Source: Symbiodinium natans (lineage: Eukaryota > Sar > Dinophyceae > Suessiales > Symbiodiniaceae). Taken from it: 64,000 bases of DNA. The notes beneath the pieces are model-generated. The model had not been told where the DNA came from. It was given only the letters and a program-made list of their open reading frames with translations, and made no database searches. The translations under genes and the position numbers were made by a program. Within the stretch, counting starts at the first letter, position 1. Each line of letters starts with the position of its first letter. The stretch is from NCBI GenBank assembly GCA_905221605.1, contig CAJNDS010002695.1, positions 209,501 to 273,500 on the forward strand, in the 5' to 3' direction. Shown here piece by piece: positions 34,325-44,900 of this stretch.

Positions 34325-34405
34325 CAATCCTCAATATTTATACTAGTATTAATAATTTAATATTAAGAATATAAATAGTATGAATAATCTTAATAATTTG
34401 CAATG
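34325..34405. repeat. AT-rich island
   Basis: About 80 bases of TTATAC/TAATATT words, including the palindrome ATACTAGTAT, with no coding potential. It lies between the last exon candidate and the satellite array. Confidence 0.7.
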
Positions 34406-34931
34406 GCTCCTCAACCGACCAGGCCAGCCTGGAGATCCCTGATTCGCCGTCGGACATCCCGAACGAGCCCGAGGGTCGCCGGGACAGCAGGCAGGCTGGA
34501 TTTGAGTTGGGGTGTTTAGGGAACTTCCACAAACGGTTTGTGGCTTCCTAGCTTCTTTCTGAAATCTGGGTAACTAGGTTTATTCACAAAAATGAATTCG
34601 TCGGTTTCTTCTCACAAAATGTGGGTTTCCAGATTGGCGTACAGCCGTGCGGCTCGTCGGCCTTTCAAGTTTCACGCGGCACCCTTAAGTCCACTCGAGT
34701 CATGACAATCAATCCATCATTACAGGGCTGCTGCGGTCTTGGAATCAAGGACATGCCACGGGATGTACACGAGAGAATTCATCTGAAGGAGCAGTCAGCG
34801 CGGGGTGGAGGACGACGAGAGCCTTGACCGAAGCCGCACGCGCTCGGAGTCCCTCGAGGACTGCCAAGTCCGAAGTTTACGGAAAACCACGGCCAGCCCA
34901 GTTCGAAAAAACGACCCAACGTTTCGTGCGA

Positions 34932-37900
34932 GGATGCCCCCCTAAGCTCCAGACACTTCCAAAACCCTTCGCCCCAGTGATTGCGCAGATGGGACGAGCC
35001 AGGAGGCGAGCATCATGAGCATCAGCCGGGTGCTTTTCCGGTCAGATGGCCCCCTAACCTCGAGACGCTTGCAAAACCCTTCGCCCCCAGTGATTGCGCA
35101 GATGGGACGAGCCAGGAGGCGAGCTTCATGAGCATCAGCTGGGTGCTTTTCCGGTCAGATGGCCCCCTAACCTCGAGACGCTTGCAAAACCCTTCGCCCC
35201 AGTGATTGCGCAGATGGGACGAGCCGGGAGGCGAGCATCATGAGCATCAGCTGGGCGCTTTTCCGGTCAGATGGCCCCCTAACCTCGAGACGCTTGCAAA
35301 ACCCTTCGCCCCCAGTGATTGCGCAGATGGGACGAGGCGGGAGGCGAGCTTCATGAGCATCAGCTGGGTGCTTTTCCGGTCAGATGGCCCCCTAACCTCG
35401 AGACGCTTGCAAAACCCTTCGCCCCAGTGATTGCGCAGATGGGACGAGCCGAGAGGCGAGCATCATGAGCATCAGCTGGGCGCTTTTCCGGTCAGATGGC
35501 CCCCTAACCTCGAGACGCTTGCAAAACCCTTCGCCCCAGTGATTGCGCGCAGATGGGACGAGGCGGGAGGCGAGCATCATGAGCATCAGCCGGGCGCTTT
35601 TCCGGTCAGATGGTCCCTTAACCTCGAGACGCTTGCAAAACCCTTCGCCCCAGTGATTGTGCAGATGGGACGAAGCGGGAGGCGAGCATCATGAGCATCA
35701 GCTGGGTGCTTTTCTGGTCAGATGGCCCCCTAACCTCGAGACGCTTGCAAAACCCTTCGCCCCAGTGATTGCGCAGATGGGACGAGGCGGGAGGCGAGCA
35801 TCATGAGCATCAGCTGGGCGCTTTTCCGGTCAGGTGGCCCCCTAACCTCGAGAGCATCATGAGCATCAGCGGACGAGGCGGGAGGCGAGCATCATGAGCA
35901 TCAGCTGGGCGCTTTTCCGGTCAAGGTTTAATAACCCCTTTGCTGTGTTGCGGGTGTGGTTGGGGGGTTAGGGTTTAAGGTTTAATACCCCCGCGCCCCC
36001 CCCCTCCCCCCCCGTGTGGTGCGGGCGTGATTGGGGGGGTTCGGGATACCATTGGGGGGGGGGGATACCATGGGGGGGGTGACGGGGTGGGAGTGGGGGT
36101 AGGGCCCCGAGACCATCTATGAGCATCAGCTGGGCGGTTTTCCGGTCAGATAGCCCCCTAGAGACGCTTGCAAAACCCTTGTCCCCAGTGATTGCGCAGA
36201 TGGGACGAGGCGGGAGGCGAGCATCATGAGCATCAGCTGGGCGCTTTTCCGGTCAGATGGCCCCCCTAACCTCGAGACGCTTGCAAAACCCTTCGCCCCA
36301 GTGATTGCGCAGATGGGACGAGCCGGGAGGCGAGCATCATGAGCATCAGCTGGGCGCTTTTCCGGTCAGATGGCCCCCTAACCTCGAGACGCTTGCAAAA
36401 CCCTTCGTACCAGTGATTGCGCAGATGGGACGAGCCGGAAGGCGAGCATCATGAGCATCAGCTGGGCGCTTTTCCGCTCAGATGGCCCCCTAACCTCGAG
36501 ACGCTTGCAAAACCCTTCGCCCCAGTGATTGCGCAGATGGGACGAGCCGGGAGGCGAGCATTATGAGCATCAGCCGGGTGTTTTTCCGGTTAGATGGCCC
36601 CCTAACCTCGAGACGCTCAAAACCCTTCGCCCCAGTGATTGCGCAGATGGGACGAGCCGGGAGGCGAGCATCATGAGCATCAGCCGGGTGCTTTTCCGGT
36701 CAGATGGCCCCCTAACCTCGCAGCTGGGCGCTTTTCCGGTCAGATGGCCCCCTAACCTCGAGACGCTTGCAAAACCCTTCGCCCCAGTGATTGTGCAGAT
36801 GGGACAAGCCGGGAGGCGAGCATCATGAGAATCAGCCGGGCGCTTTTCCGGTCAGATGGCCCCCTAACCTCGAGCCGCTTGCAAAACCCTTCGCCCCAGT
36901 GATTGCACGGATGGGACGAGCCGGGAGGCGAGCATCATGAGCATCAGAGATGGCTCGAGACGCTTGCAAAACCCTTCGCCCCAGTGATTGCGCAGATGGG
37001 ACGAGCCGGGAGGCGAGCATCATGAGCATCAGCCGGGCGCTTTTCCGGTCAGATGGCCCCCTAACCTCGAGACGCTTGCAAAACCTTCGCCCCAGTGATT
37101 GCGCAGATGGGACGAGCCGGGAGGCGAGCATCATGAGCATCAGCCGGGTGCTTTTCCGGTCAGATGGCCCCCTAACCTCGAGACGCTTGCAAAACCCTTC
37201 GCCCCAGTGATTGCGCAGATGGGACGAGCCAGGAGGCGAGCATCATGAGCATCAGCCGGGTGCTTTTCCGGTCAGATGGGCCCCCTAACCTCGAGACGCT
37301 TGCAAAACCCTTCGCCCCAGTGATTGCGCAGATGGGACGAGCCGGGAGGCGAGCATCATGAGCATCAGCCGGGTGCTTTTCCGGTCAGATGGCCCCCTAA
37401 CCTCGAGACGCTTGCAAAACCCTTCGCCCCAGTGATTGCGCAGATGGGACGAGCCGGGAGGCGAGCATCATGAGCATCAGCCGGGTGCTTTTCCGGTCAG
37501 ATGGCCCCCTAACCTCGAGACGCTTGCAAAACCCTTCGCCCCAGTGATTGCGCAGATGGGACGAGCCAGGAGGCGAGCATCATGAGCATCAGCCGGGTGC
37601 TTTTCCGGTCAGATGGCCCCCTATTCTCGAGACGCTTGCAAAACCCTTCGCCCCAGTGATTGCGCAGATGGGACGAGCATGGAGGCGAGCATCATGAGCA
37701 TCAGCGGGTGCTTTTCCGGTCAGATGCCCCCCTAACCTCGAGACGCTTGCAAACCCTTCGCCCCAGTGATTGCGCCGATGGACGAGCAGGGAGGCGAGCA
37801 TCTGAGCATCAGCCGGTGTTTTTCCGGTTAGATGGCCCCCTAACCTCGAGACGCTTGCAAAACCCTTCGCCCCAGTGATTGCGCAGATGGGACGAGCCGG

Positions 37901-39491
37901 GAGGCGAGCATCATGAGCATCAGCCGGGCGCTTTTCCGGTCAGATGGCCCCCTAACCTCGAGACGCTTGCAAAACCTTCGCCCCAGTGATTGCGCAGATG
38001 GGACGAGCCGGGAGGCGAGCATCATGAGCATCAGCCGGGTGCTTTTCCGGTCAGATGGCCCCCTAACCTCGAGACGCTTGCAAAACCCTTCGCCCCAGTG
38101 ATTGCGCAGATGGGACGAGCCAGGAGGCGAGCATCATGAGCATCAGCCGGGTGCTTTTCCGGTCAGATGGGCCCCCTAACCTCGAGACGCTTGCAAAACC
38201 CTTCGCCCCAGTGATTGCGCAGATGGGACGGAGGCGAGCATCATGAGCATCAGCCGGGTGCTTTTCCGGTCAGATGGCCCCCTAACCTCGAGACGCTTGC
38301 AAAACCCTTCGCCCCCAGTGATTGCGCAGATGGGACGAGCCGGGAGGCGAGCATCATGAGCATCAGCCGGGTGCTTTTCCGGTCTGATGGCCCCCTAACC
38401 TTGAGACGCTTGCAAAACCCTTCGCCCCAGTGATTGCGCAGATGGGACGAGGCGGGAGGCGAGCATCATGAGCATCAGCCGGGTGTTTTTCCGGTTAGAT
38501 GGCCCCCTACCCTCGAGACGCTTGCAAAACCCTTCGCCCCAGTGACTGCGCAGATGGGACGAGCCGGGAGGCGAGCATCATGAGCATCAGCCGGGTGCTT
38601 TTGCAGTCAGATGCCCCCCGAACCTCGAGACGCTTGCAGAACCCTTCGCCCCAGTGATTGCGCAGATGGGACGAGCCGGGAGGCGAGCATCATGAGCATC
38701 AGCCGGGTGCTTTTCCGGTCAGATGGCCCCCTAACCTCGAGACGCTTGCAAAACCCTTCGCCCCAGTGACTGCGCAGATGAGACGAGCCGGGAGGCGAGC
38801 ATCATGAGCATCAGCCGGGTGCTTTTCCGGTCAGATGGCCCCCTAACCTCGAGACGCTTGCAAAACCCTTCGCCCCAGTGATTGCGCAGATGGGACGAGC
38901 CAGGAGGCGAGCATCATGAGCATCAGCCGGGTGCTTTTCCGGTCAGATGGCCCCCTAACCTCGAGACGCTTGCAAAACCCTTCGCCCCAGTGACTGCGCA
39001 GATGGGACGAGCCGGGAGGCGAGCATCATGAGCATCAGCCGGGTGCTTTTCCGGTCAGATGGCCCCCTAACCTCGAGACGCGTGCAAAACCCTTCGCCCC
39101 AGTGATTGCGCACATGGGACGAGGCGGGAGGCGAGCATCATGAGCATCAGCCGGGTGCTTTTCCGGTCAGATGGCCCCCTAACCTCGAGACGCTTGCCAA
39201 GCCCTTCGCCCCAGTGATTGCGCAGATGGGACGAGGCGGGAGGCGAGCATCATGAGCATCAGCCGGGTGCTTTTCCGGTCAGATGGCCCCCTATTCTCGA
39301 GACGCTTGCAAAACCCTTCGCCCCAGTGATTGCGCAGATGGGACGAGGCGGGAGGCGAGCATCATGAGCATCAGCCGGGTGCTTTTCCGGTCAGATGGCC
39401 CCCTAACCTCGAAACGCTTGCAAAACCCTTCGCCCCAGTGATTGCGCAGATGGGACGAGGCCGGAGGCGAGCATCATGAGCATCAGCCGGG
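34932..39491. repeat. Satellite array, unit about 112 bp, about 40 units
   Basis: Head-to-tail copies of a 112-bp unit carry the landmarks GATTGCGCAGATGGGACGA, AGCATCATGAGCATCAG, TTTTCCGGTCAGATGG and CCTCGAGACGCTTGCAAAA. For example, the first landmark recurs at 37323 and 37435. I count about 41 copies including truncated ones. Identity between neighbours is high, with variants such as GCC/GGC, CAGCCGGG/CAGCTGGG and one extra C. The first half-unit (34932-34980) is the most diverged. The unit contains the internal direct repeat AGCATCA. Short open frames in it arise because a one-base indel shifts 112 to 113, and they are not conserved as proteins. Role unknown; a structural satellite is the simplest reading. 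Confidence 0.97.
35926..36118. repeat. G-rich insertion interrupting the satellite
   Basis: About 190 bases of unrelated sequence split the array: TTTAGGG-like words (GGGTTAGGGTTTAAGG), C and G runs, and two GGGATACCAT repeats. The flanking satellite units are truncated. Confidence 0.85.
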
Positions 39492-39582
39492 ACTGGAAGA
39501 CATGATCCAAGTACACTGATGAGCTCAATTGCAGACATGGCCCAGGCTCCCCACGCCCGCTCCAAGAATCCCCAATCTTGAG

Positions 39583-39713
39583 AGCGCGCTCCGAAAGTCA
39601 ACTGTCCGAAATGCGGCTTTAAGCCCATCAATGCGCTGAACGACTGCGTTCAAGCCTCAGAAGCCGCAACCGCCGGAATCTTGCAGTCCTACTTGCAGCC
39701 TGAAAGCATCTAA
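39583..39713 (+). CDS. Exon with a CPKCGF zinc-ribbon half-site
   Basis: The first unique sequence after the satellite contains a frame running to TAA at 39711. It encodes KVNCPKCGFKPINALNDC followed by a helical QASEAATAGILQSYLQ. CPKCG is the usual two-cysteine knuckle of zinc ribbons; only one further Cys follows, so the site is incomplete in this exon. Upstream edge AG at 39582. Partner exons are unknown. Confidence 0.3.
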
Positions 39714-40491
39714 GGCATCTTAGATCCTCAAAGCCTACATGAAAAGTATAATCTGGACCGGAGGAAGACCGACCCAGGAAGACGCGGCCTGCACCCTAGG
39801 GGGATTTCGAGTTCGCTGTTGGAGTTGAGTTGAGACCTGGTTGAGTCTGGACTTCAGGGTTTAGGGTTTGAGCCGTAGGATCCGCGAAGTCAGGGACACG
39901 CGATGTGATGCTTATCCTGTCTTCCTGATCCAGCGAGGTACCGTTTCATTGATGGACAGCCGCCACTAAAATCCAAGAGCTCCTAAAATGCTCCGAAAGC
40001 AGTTCCCAAGCCCAAGCACTGAATACCCGAGCTGCAGGGTCTTGTTTGCACCGGATGTGAGCGAGCACGACGACACTCCAGTCTCGTCTCCCTCCTCGTT
40101 TCCTAGAGAGCCTTGTCGGCATGTGGCCCCTTGTGCCCCTTTGAGCCCAACGCTGGCTTCGAGATTGGCGTCAGGAGCTTTCAGAATTCTCGGGTCGAGG
40201 TCCAATCCATGGTATCCCACCAAGGAACGGCCAGCTTCAAACGTGAGCATCTGCAGGCCAGACAGCACGGCAATGTGTTTCGGGCGTGCAGGCGGCCGCA
40301 TGCGAATGCTCCTGGCCATCTCTTTTGCACAGCACTGATAGCTGAAAAGTATTAGGGAGTGCAACTCGCGAAGTCCTCTGAGTCACCCCTCCTGGATCCT
40401 TGCTTGGTCTCGGACTCGCTAGCAACCCTATCTTGTGTCGAAATCCTCACCCAAACCAGCTAGGCGCTCTTAAACTCGACCAATCAACAGG

Positions 40492-41139
40492 ATGCCCTCG
40501 CAAGAAGCTCGGTTGGAGTCCGAGGAGCCCAACCCCGCATACAGGCACCTCACAGTTCGAGGATTACACGGGTATGTGGCGTTGGAGGTTTCATTTTCGA
40601 AGGGCACCGGGAAGTACGGAAATTTGCAATGGAGGCAATGGAGGTCCTCCCACTACAGCCGCATGTTGAGACCTGGACCTCAAGTGATGAGAGACTTTGA
40701 GATTCGAATATGCAAGCTAGCAGCTAACGTCCAAGTCGCTGGTACTGCTAAGGTTTCATGCGCGTGTGTCAATCGCCACTTCCGTGCACCTTCCGCGCAT
40801 ACACATGGACAGAACGTTGCTGTCCCCCGACCCTTTGCTTTGACAAGCTTGCTTGGTCACACATACAAGGAACTCGGCAAGATTGTGGTTGCCTGTGAGC
40901 CACGCTCGACCTTTTTCTCCTCACGACTTGTGCAACTAAAACTATCCCAAAGTCCCAAAGTCCGAGTGCGGCAGCATCCCGGCCATGGAGCCTACAAAGA
41001 CCAACGCTCCGAGCACGGGAACGAGGCCACCGAACCAGGCGACGGGGCCGGAAGCGCGAGAGCATCAGACCACGCCGACCACGGCGAGTCAACTCAGGAG
41101 CACTTTGCTGCGGAGTGGCACCCAGTGGACACAAACTAA
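40492..41139 (+). CDS. 215-codon open frame, doubtful
   Basis: The ATG at 40492 opens 215 codons. Parts look coding, such as YVALEVSFSKGTGKY and VMRDFEIRICKLAANVQV, but other parts do not, and a Pro/Thr-rich frame (40985-41140) competes. It could mix exons and introns of an upstream part of the PI3-kinase gene or of another gene. No family is recognised. Confidence 0.25.
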   Translation: MPSQEARLESEEPNPAYRHLTVRGLHGYVALEVSFSKGTGKYGNLQWRQWRSSHYSRMLRPGPQVMRDFEIRICKLAANVQVAGTAKVSCACVNRHFRAPSAHTHGQNVAVPRPFALTSLLGHTYKELGKIVVACEPRSTFFSSRLVQLKLSQSPKVRVRQHPGHGAYKDQRSEHGNEATEPGDGAGSARASDHADHGESTQEHFAAEWHPVDTN

Positions 41140-41988
41140 TGAGGTTGCTGAGCATGAAAAACCCCGCGCAACCCTGCAAAACCTGAGAATGGGCCATGGC
41201 TTGGAAGACGTCAAACCTGGAAAATGTTCTGGGGCAAGCGCAGATGGTTTGCAGGGTTTTCAGAAGGCTTGGCAAGCGCTGCCGACGAATCAAGTTTAGT
41301 TACAGAGCCTCTAGCTGGCACAACTGTGCTTGGTCCAGTAGCTGTTCGTAGAGTCGAAGCAGCTCTCGATGTGACAACTGTAGAACATCACGATGGAATT
41401 TGAATTACACAGAATCAGAGCAACACAGGGGCAGAGCGCATCTTCTCAGGCTCAACTCCCACTGCAAGAGAAGCCCCAAGAAACCCAAACTTCGAGGCTG
41501 TCTCACACCCACCATCACCCACTGTACCATAACACGAAGGGAGTTCATGATTTTGGGACGGCTCGACGCACCGCCACGGTTCGACGTTAACTTGCAAGGG
41601 CACGTGGGCAGGATGCACCATCCCGATGTTCGTGGTTCTGGAAGGGCAACAGCACAAAAGCCGCCGAATTCCGCCGACAACTAAATGGTGCAAGTCCTTC
41701 GACCTCGATGCCCGAAGATTCTGAGCCCTTCGGCCGTGAAAATGACAGAGGAAAGATGCCTGAAGTCCATGGCAGGTGCCCGTGTTTCGCGTGCTGCTTC
41801 CGACAGAGCAAGAAGCCGCGAGAAGACATCATCCGAGAGGCGCTGGGCAACTGACCATGTAGGATCATGTAGGGCCTTCGGATGCCTGAGGTAGATGCGG
41901 GGTTTAGGGATCATTGAAGTTGAAGAAGTTCCAGAGCTTAGCTGCGGATTGATTAACCCGCGGTGCAGCTAGGGCCTCAGGCGCTAAG

Positions 41989-44900
41989 GTTTCCCGGACT
42001 GGGCACCGCAAGTGTTAACCATGCAAGAGCTGATTGTGCCTCTACACTGGCACTGGCTGCAGGAGTGGAGATGCGATCCGAGCCTGCAGCAGTTTGGTAA
42101 CCAGGAGCATGGTCCACCAAAATTTAATTACACAATTGGGGGACGTTTTGGAGTGGATGTCGTGAATGCATTCGTGGTTTGTCCCCTCCACCCCTTAACC
42201 CTCAAGCCCCTGAACTCTAATCCCCTCATACAAAGGACCTCACCCTCTTGGACGTCGGCGGTGTCCAGCTGCCTGTGGATCCGACGCAGTCCCTGGGAGC
42301 TTTGCAGAACAGGAGGCTGGTCGTCCAGGCTTCTCTGAACTTTAGGGGGCTCGAGGTGCAAGAGCTTCAGAAATCTTAGGTTTAGGATCCAGATTCATGT
42401 GGGGCAGCCAGGCTGCCAAGGCCCTTAGTCAAGCCCTCCGATCCCATATACCGGGCGAGGGTTAGGGCTTAGGATCGTTTTGGAAATCGGGCTTCGGTGG
42501 AACGGCACTTGGCAGTACTAGGCATAGGAGAGACATTTCCGAAACAAGAACCCCAAGCCTCCCAACCCGTGCACCCCTTTAAGCCCTTTAGGACTCGAGG
42601 ACTCTAGGTCGCTACTGTGGGCCACACCGACAGCCAGCCTTCACATCTACAAACCCCAGCCTCTGAACTAGGACATTCAGTACGGGTCGCATGTCGCATG
42701 TGCCCCTTTCACCCTTTTTAGGTCTGCTGGGATCCCTTATGAACGAACAGAGATTTGCTTGCTAGGTTACTGAGGAACCGACTGAACCCTGAACCACGGC
42801 CCTACCCGTAAGGCCCTAAGTCTCAAGCCTGTTCAGCCTTTACCCGCCCAACTCTCCCTGCGAGGTGTTTCGTGGCGAACTCGGCCGTAGCCCCCGTACC
42901 GACCCCAGGAAGTGAGCCGCCATGCGCACCCCATGAACCTGTTAATTTTCCAGCTTGGGGAGTTGGGGCACTGGGCTTGGGCCATAGGCTTGGGCTTTGC
43001 GGTCTCCAGGTGGTGCTGGCGTACGAGGCGATCGAGGCTGATGAAGGCCTCGTCCATGTTAGATGCTTCTCAACTGCAATCGATGCAGCCGCAGGCGAGC
43101 ACTCAAGCACCAGCCATCGGCTGTATGCAATGAAGAAGGGCGACGACCTACGGCAGGCAGCAAGGGATGCATGGCATGGGCTACGCAGAATCACAAAGCG
43201 GGCTCCGTTTTTCATCTTTTGTACACATGAGCCACATGTCCGGCAATGTGAGAATGACCCTGCTGGAGGACGCACTGGTGTTGCAGATCTTCCGCCTCAT
43301 GGCCTTTTGCCTGCAACTTGTGGCACTGCATTTTAGGGCTTCATAGGGCTTCATGAGCATGAGCTGTCAGCATAAGAGAGTCCAAAAGTCGTCTCGACGT
43401 GATGCTACACGAGCTGGCAATGACGAGTGGCGCAGTTAGCCTCTTCATATCACTCGGTGGAGGAAAGTCAGGAGTTCGCCTGCTCTGGTCTTTGCGGGGA
43501 TTGGGTTTCGTGGTTAAAACGAGCTCAAAAAAATAAGCAATACCATTCATGTGTGGCACTGAGGAGACGGCATGGGCAGAGCATGGCCTCAGAGAGGCTG
43601 CTCGAAGCAGATCATGTCACACGGCACTGTGTTGTCATGCATGTTGGCTATGCTAGCTCGTGCTTGTCGATCGCATCCATCACACTTCTGTTCGTTCGTT
43701 TGTCGAGTGACAACACGAGCCCTTCAGAAGAAGAATGAGCGTGAGCTGGCCAGGTGTCGCTCATGCCCTACAATGTGTTGGCGCTCTCTCCCAAGGATCC
43801 GACTGCATTGTCCTTCGTATGTCAAATTCTCGACACCTGGCAGCGCACTTCAACTTGAAGTCTCTCGACCTGTCTGGGGAAAACCCCAAGCGCAACAGGA
43901 AGAGAACATAAGGAACCAAGTCTTGACAGGAGGGATTCGCGGCCTTCGTGCCCAAAGCAAAGAACATCTCTCGCATCCTTGAGGCCGGCCACAGGTTTCG
44001 CTATTGGCATCTGAGAAGGGCTTTGGGGGTTTTGTTTAGGGTTTGGGGCGTGAAGGTGTATAGGGTTCAGGGTAAGCTCTGGCGCTTAAGGGTTCAAAAC
44101 TTTGCCTGGGTGTTCTGCAAGACCGTTCTGGCTGTGGGTTGGCTTAGGCTTTCTTGTAGGCCTTCTTTGTTTGGGATCTTCATGGGTTTGGATAGATATT
44201 CGCCGAAAGTAAGAGGTTCTGTCAGGACATACTGGGTCTTTGATTTAATTCTGCGTTGCGTCTCTACCCAGCTTGCAAATGTTCGCAAGGATGCCCAGCA
44301 AGGCCCATCGCTGAGTCAGGATCTGCTTTCTCAGAAGCTTCCTTGCGAAGTAACAGGAGTTCGATGGCGACATCACCGAGTTCATCAAGAAGCATTGCCC
44401 GGGAGCCTGATACTTGCGCTGTGTTGGGTGGTAGCTTGGAGCGCCCCAGCCCAACAAAAGAAGTCCACGAACGCATCCTTGCTGGACGTGACTTTAAGAA
44501 TGGGCCACGTTGCCATGAAGTTGCACATCTTACGAGAGCAGCACATTTGCCAAGCATGAGCCGGAGCCATAGAAACCAGAAACTCCCACATGGCTACACC
44601 AGACACCAGAAACCAGAAGAATGATAGCCCACTATGATGCAACCTGGCTCTTCCATAGATCTTTTTGATTGAAGCCACTGAAGGTAGCGGTTCCACCTCT
44701 TCGGCCTACGATCGGCTGTGCGGCAGCACGGCCGGGCATCTCGGAAGCATTCAGCTTCCGCACTGTTCGCAGGGGTCCTGCTGCTACAGCCCATGCGGTA
44801 TGAGCTGACGACCCTTCACCATCGCTGCCTGACTCACGAAGTGGTCTGGGATTGAGGGATTGATTGAGGGTCTGAGGGAGATGCATGAAGCATGGAAGGT

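Noticed and set aside
34932-39491. CRISPR-like array
   Set aside because: The whole unit is repeated with no variable spacers, and the window is eukaryotic.
34981-39631. Repeated 60-100 codon frames in both directions
   Set aside because: They appear and vanish with one-base length changes of a 112-bp satellite unit; no frame is conserved along the array.
44760-44800. LLLQPMRYE as the helical-domain motif of PI3-kinase
   Set aside because: It falls between two kinase-domain exons, in the wrong order, and breaks the phase-consistent model.
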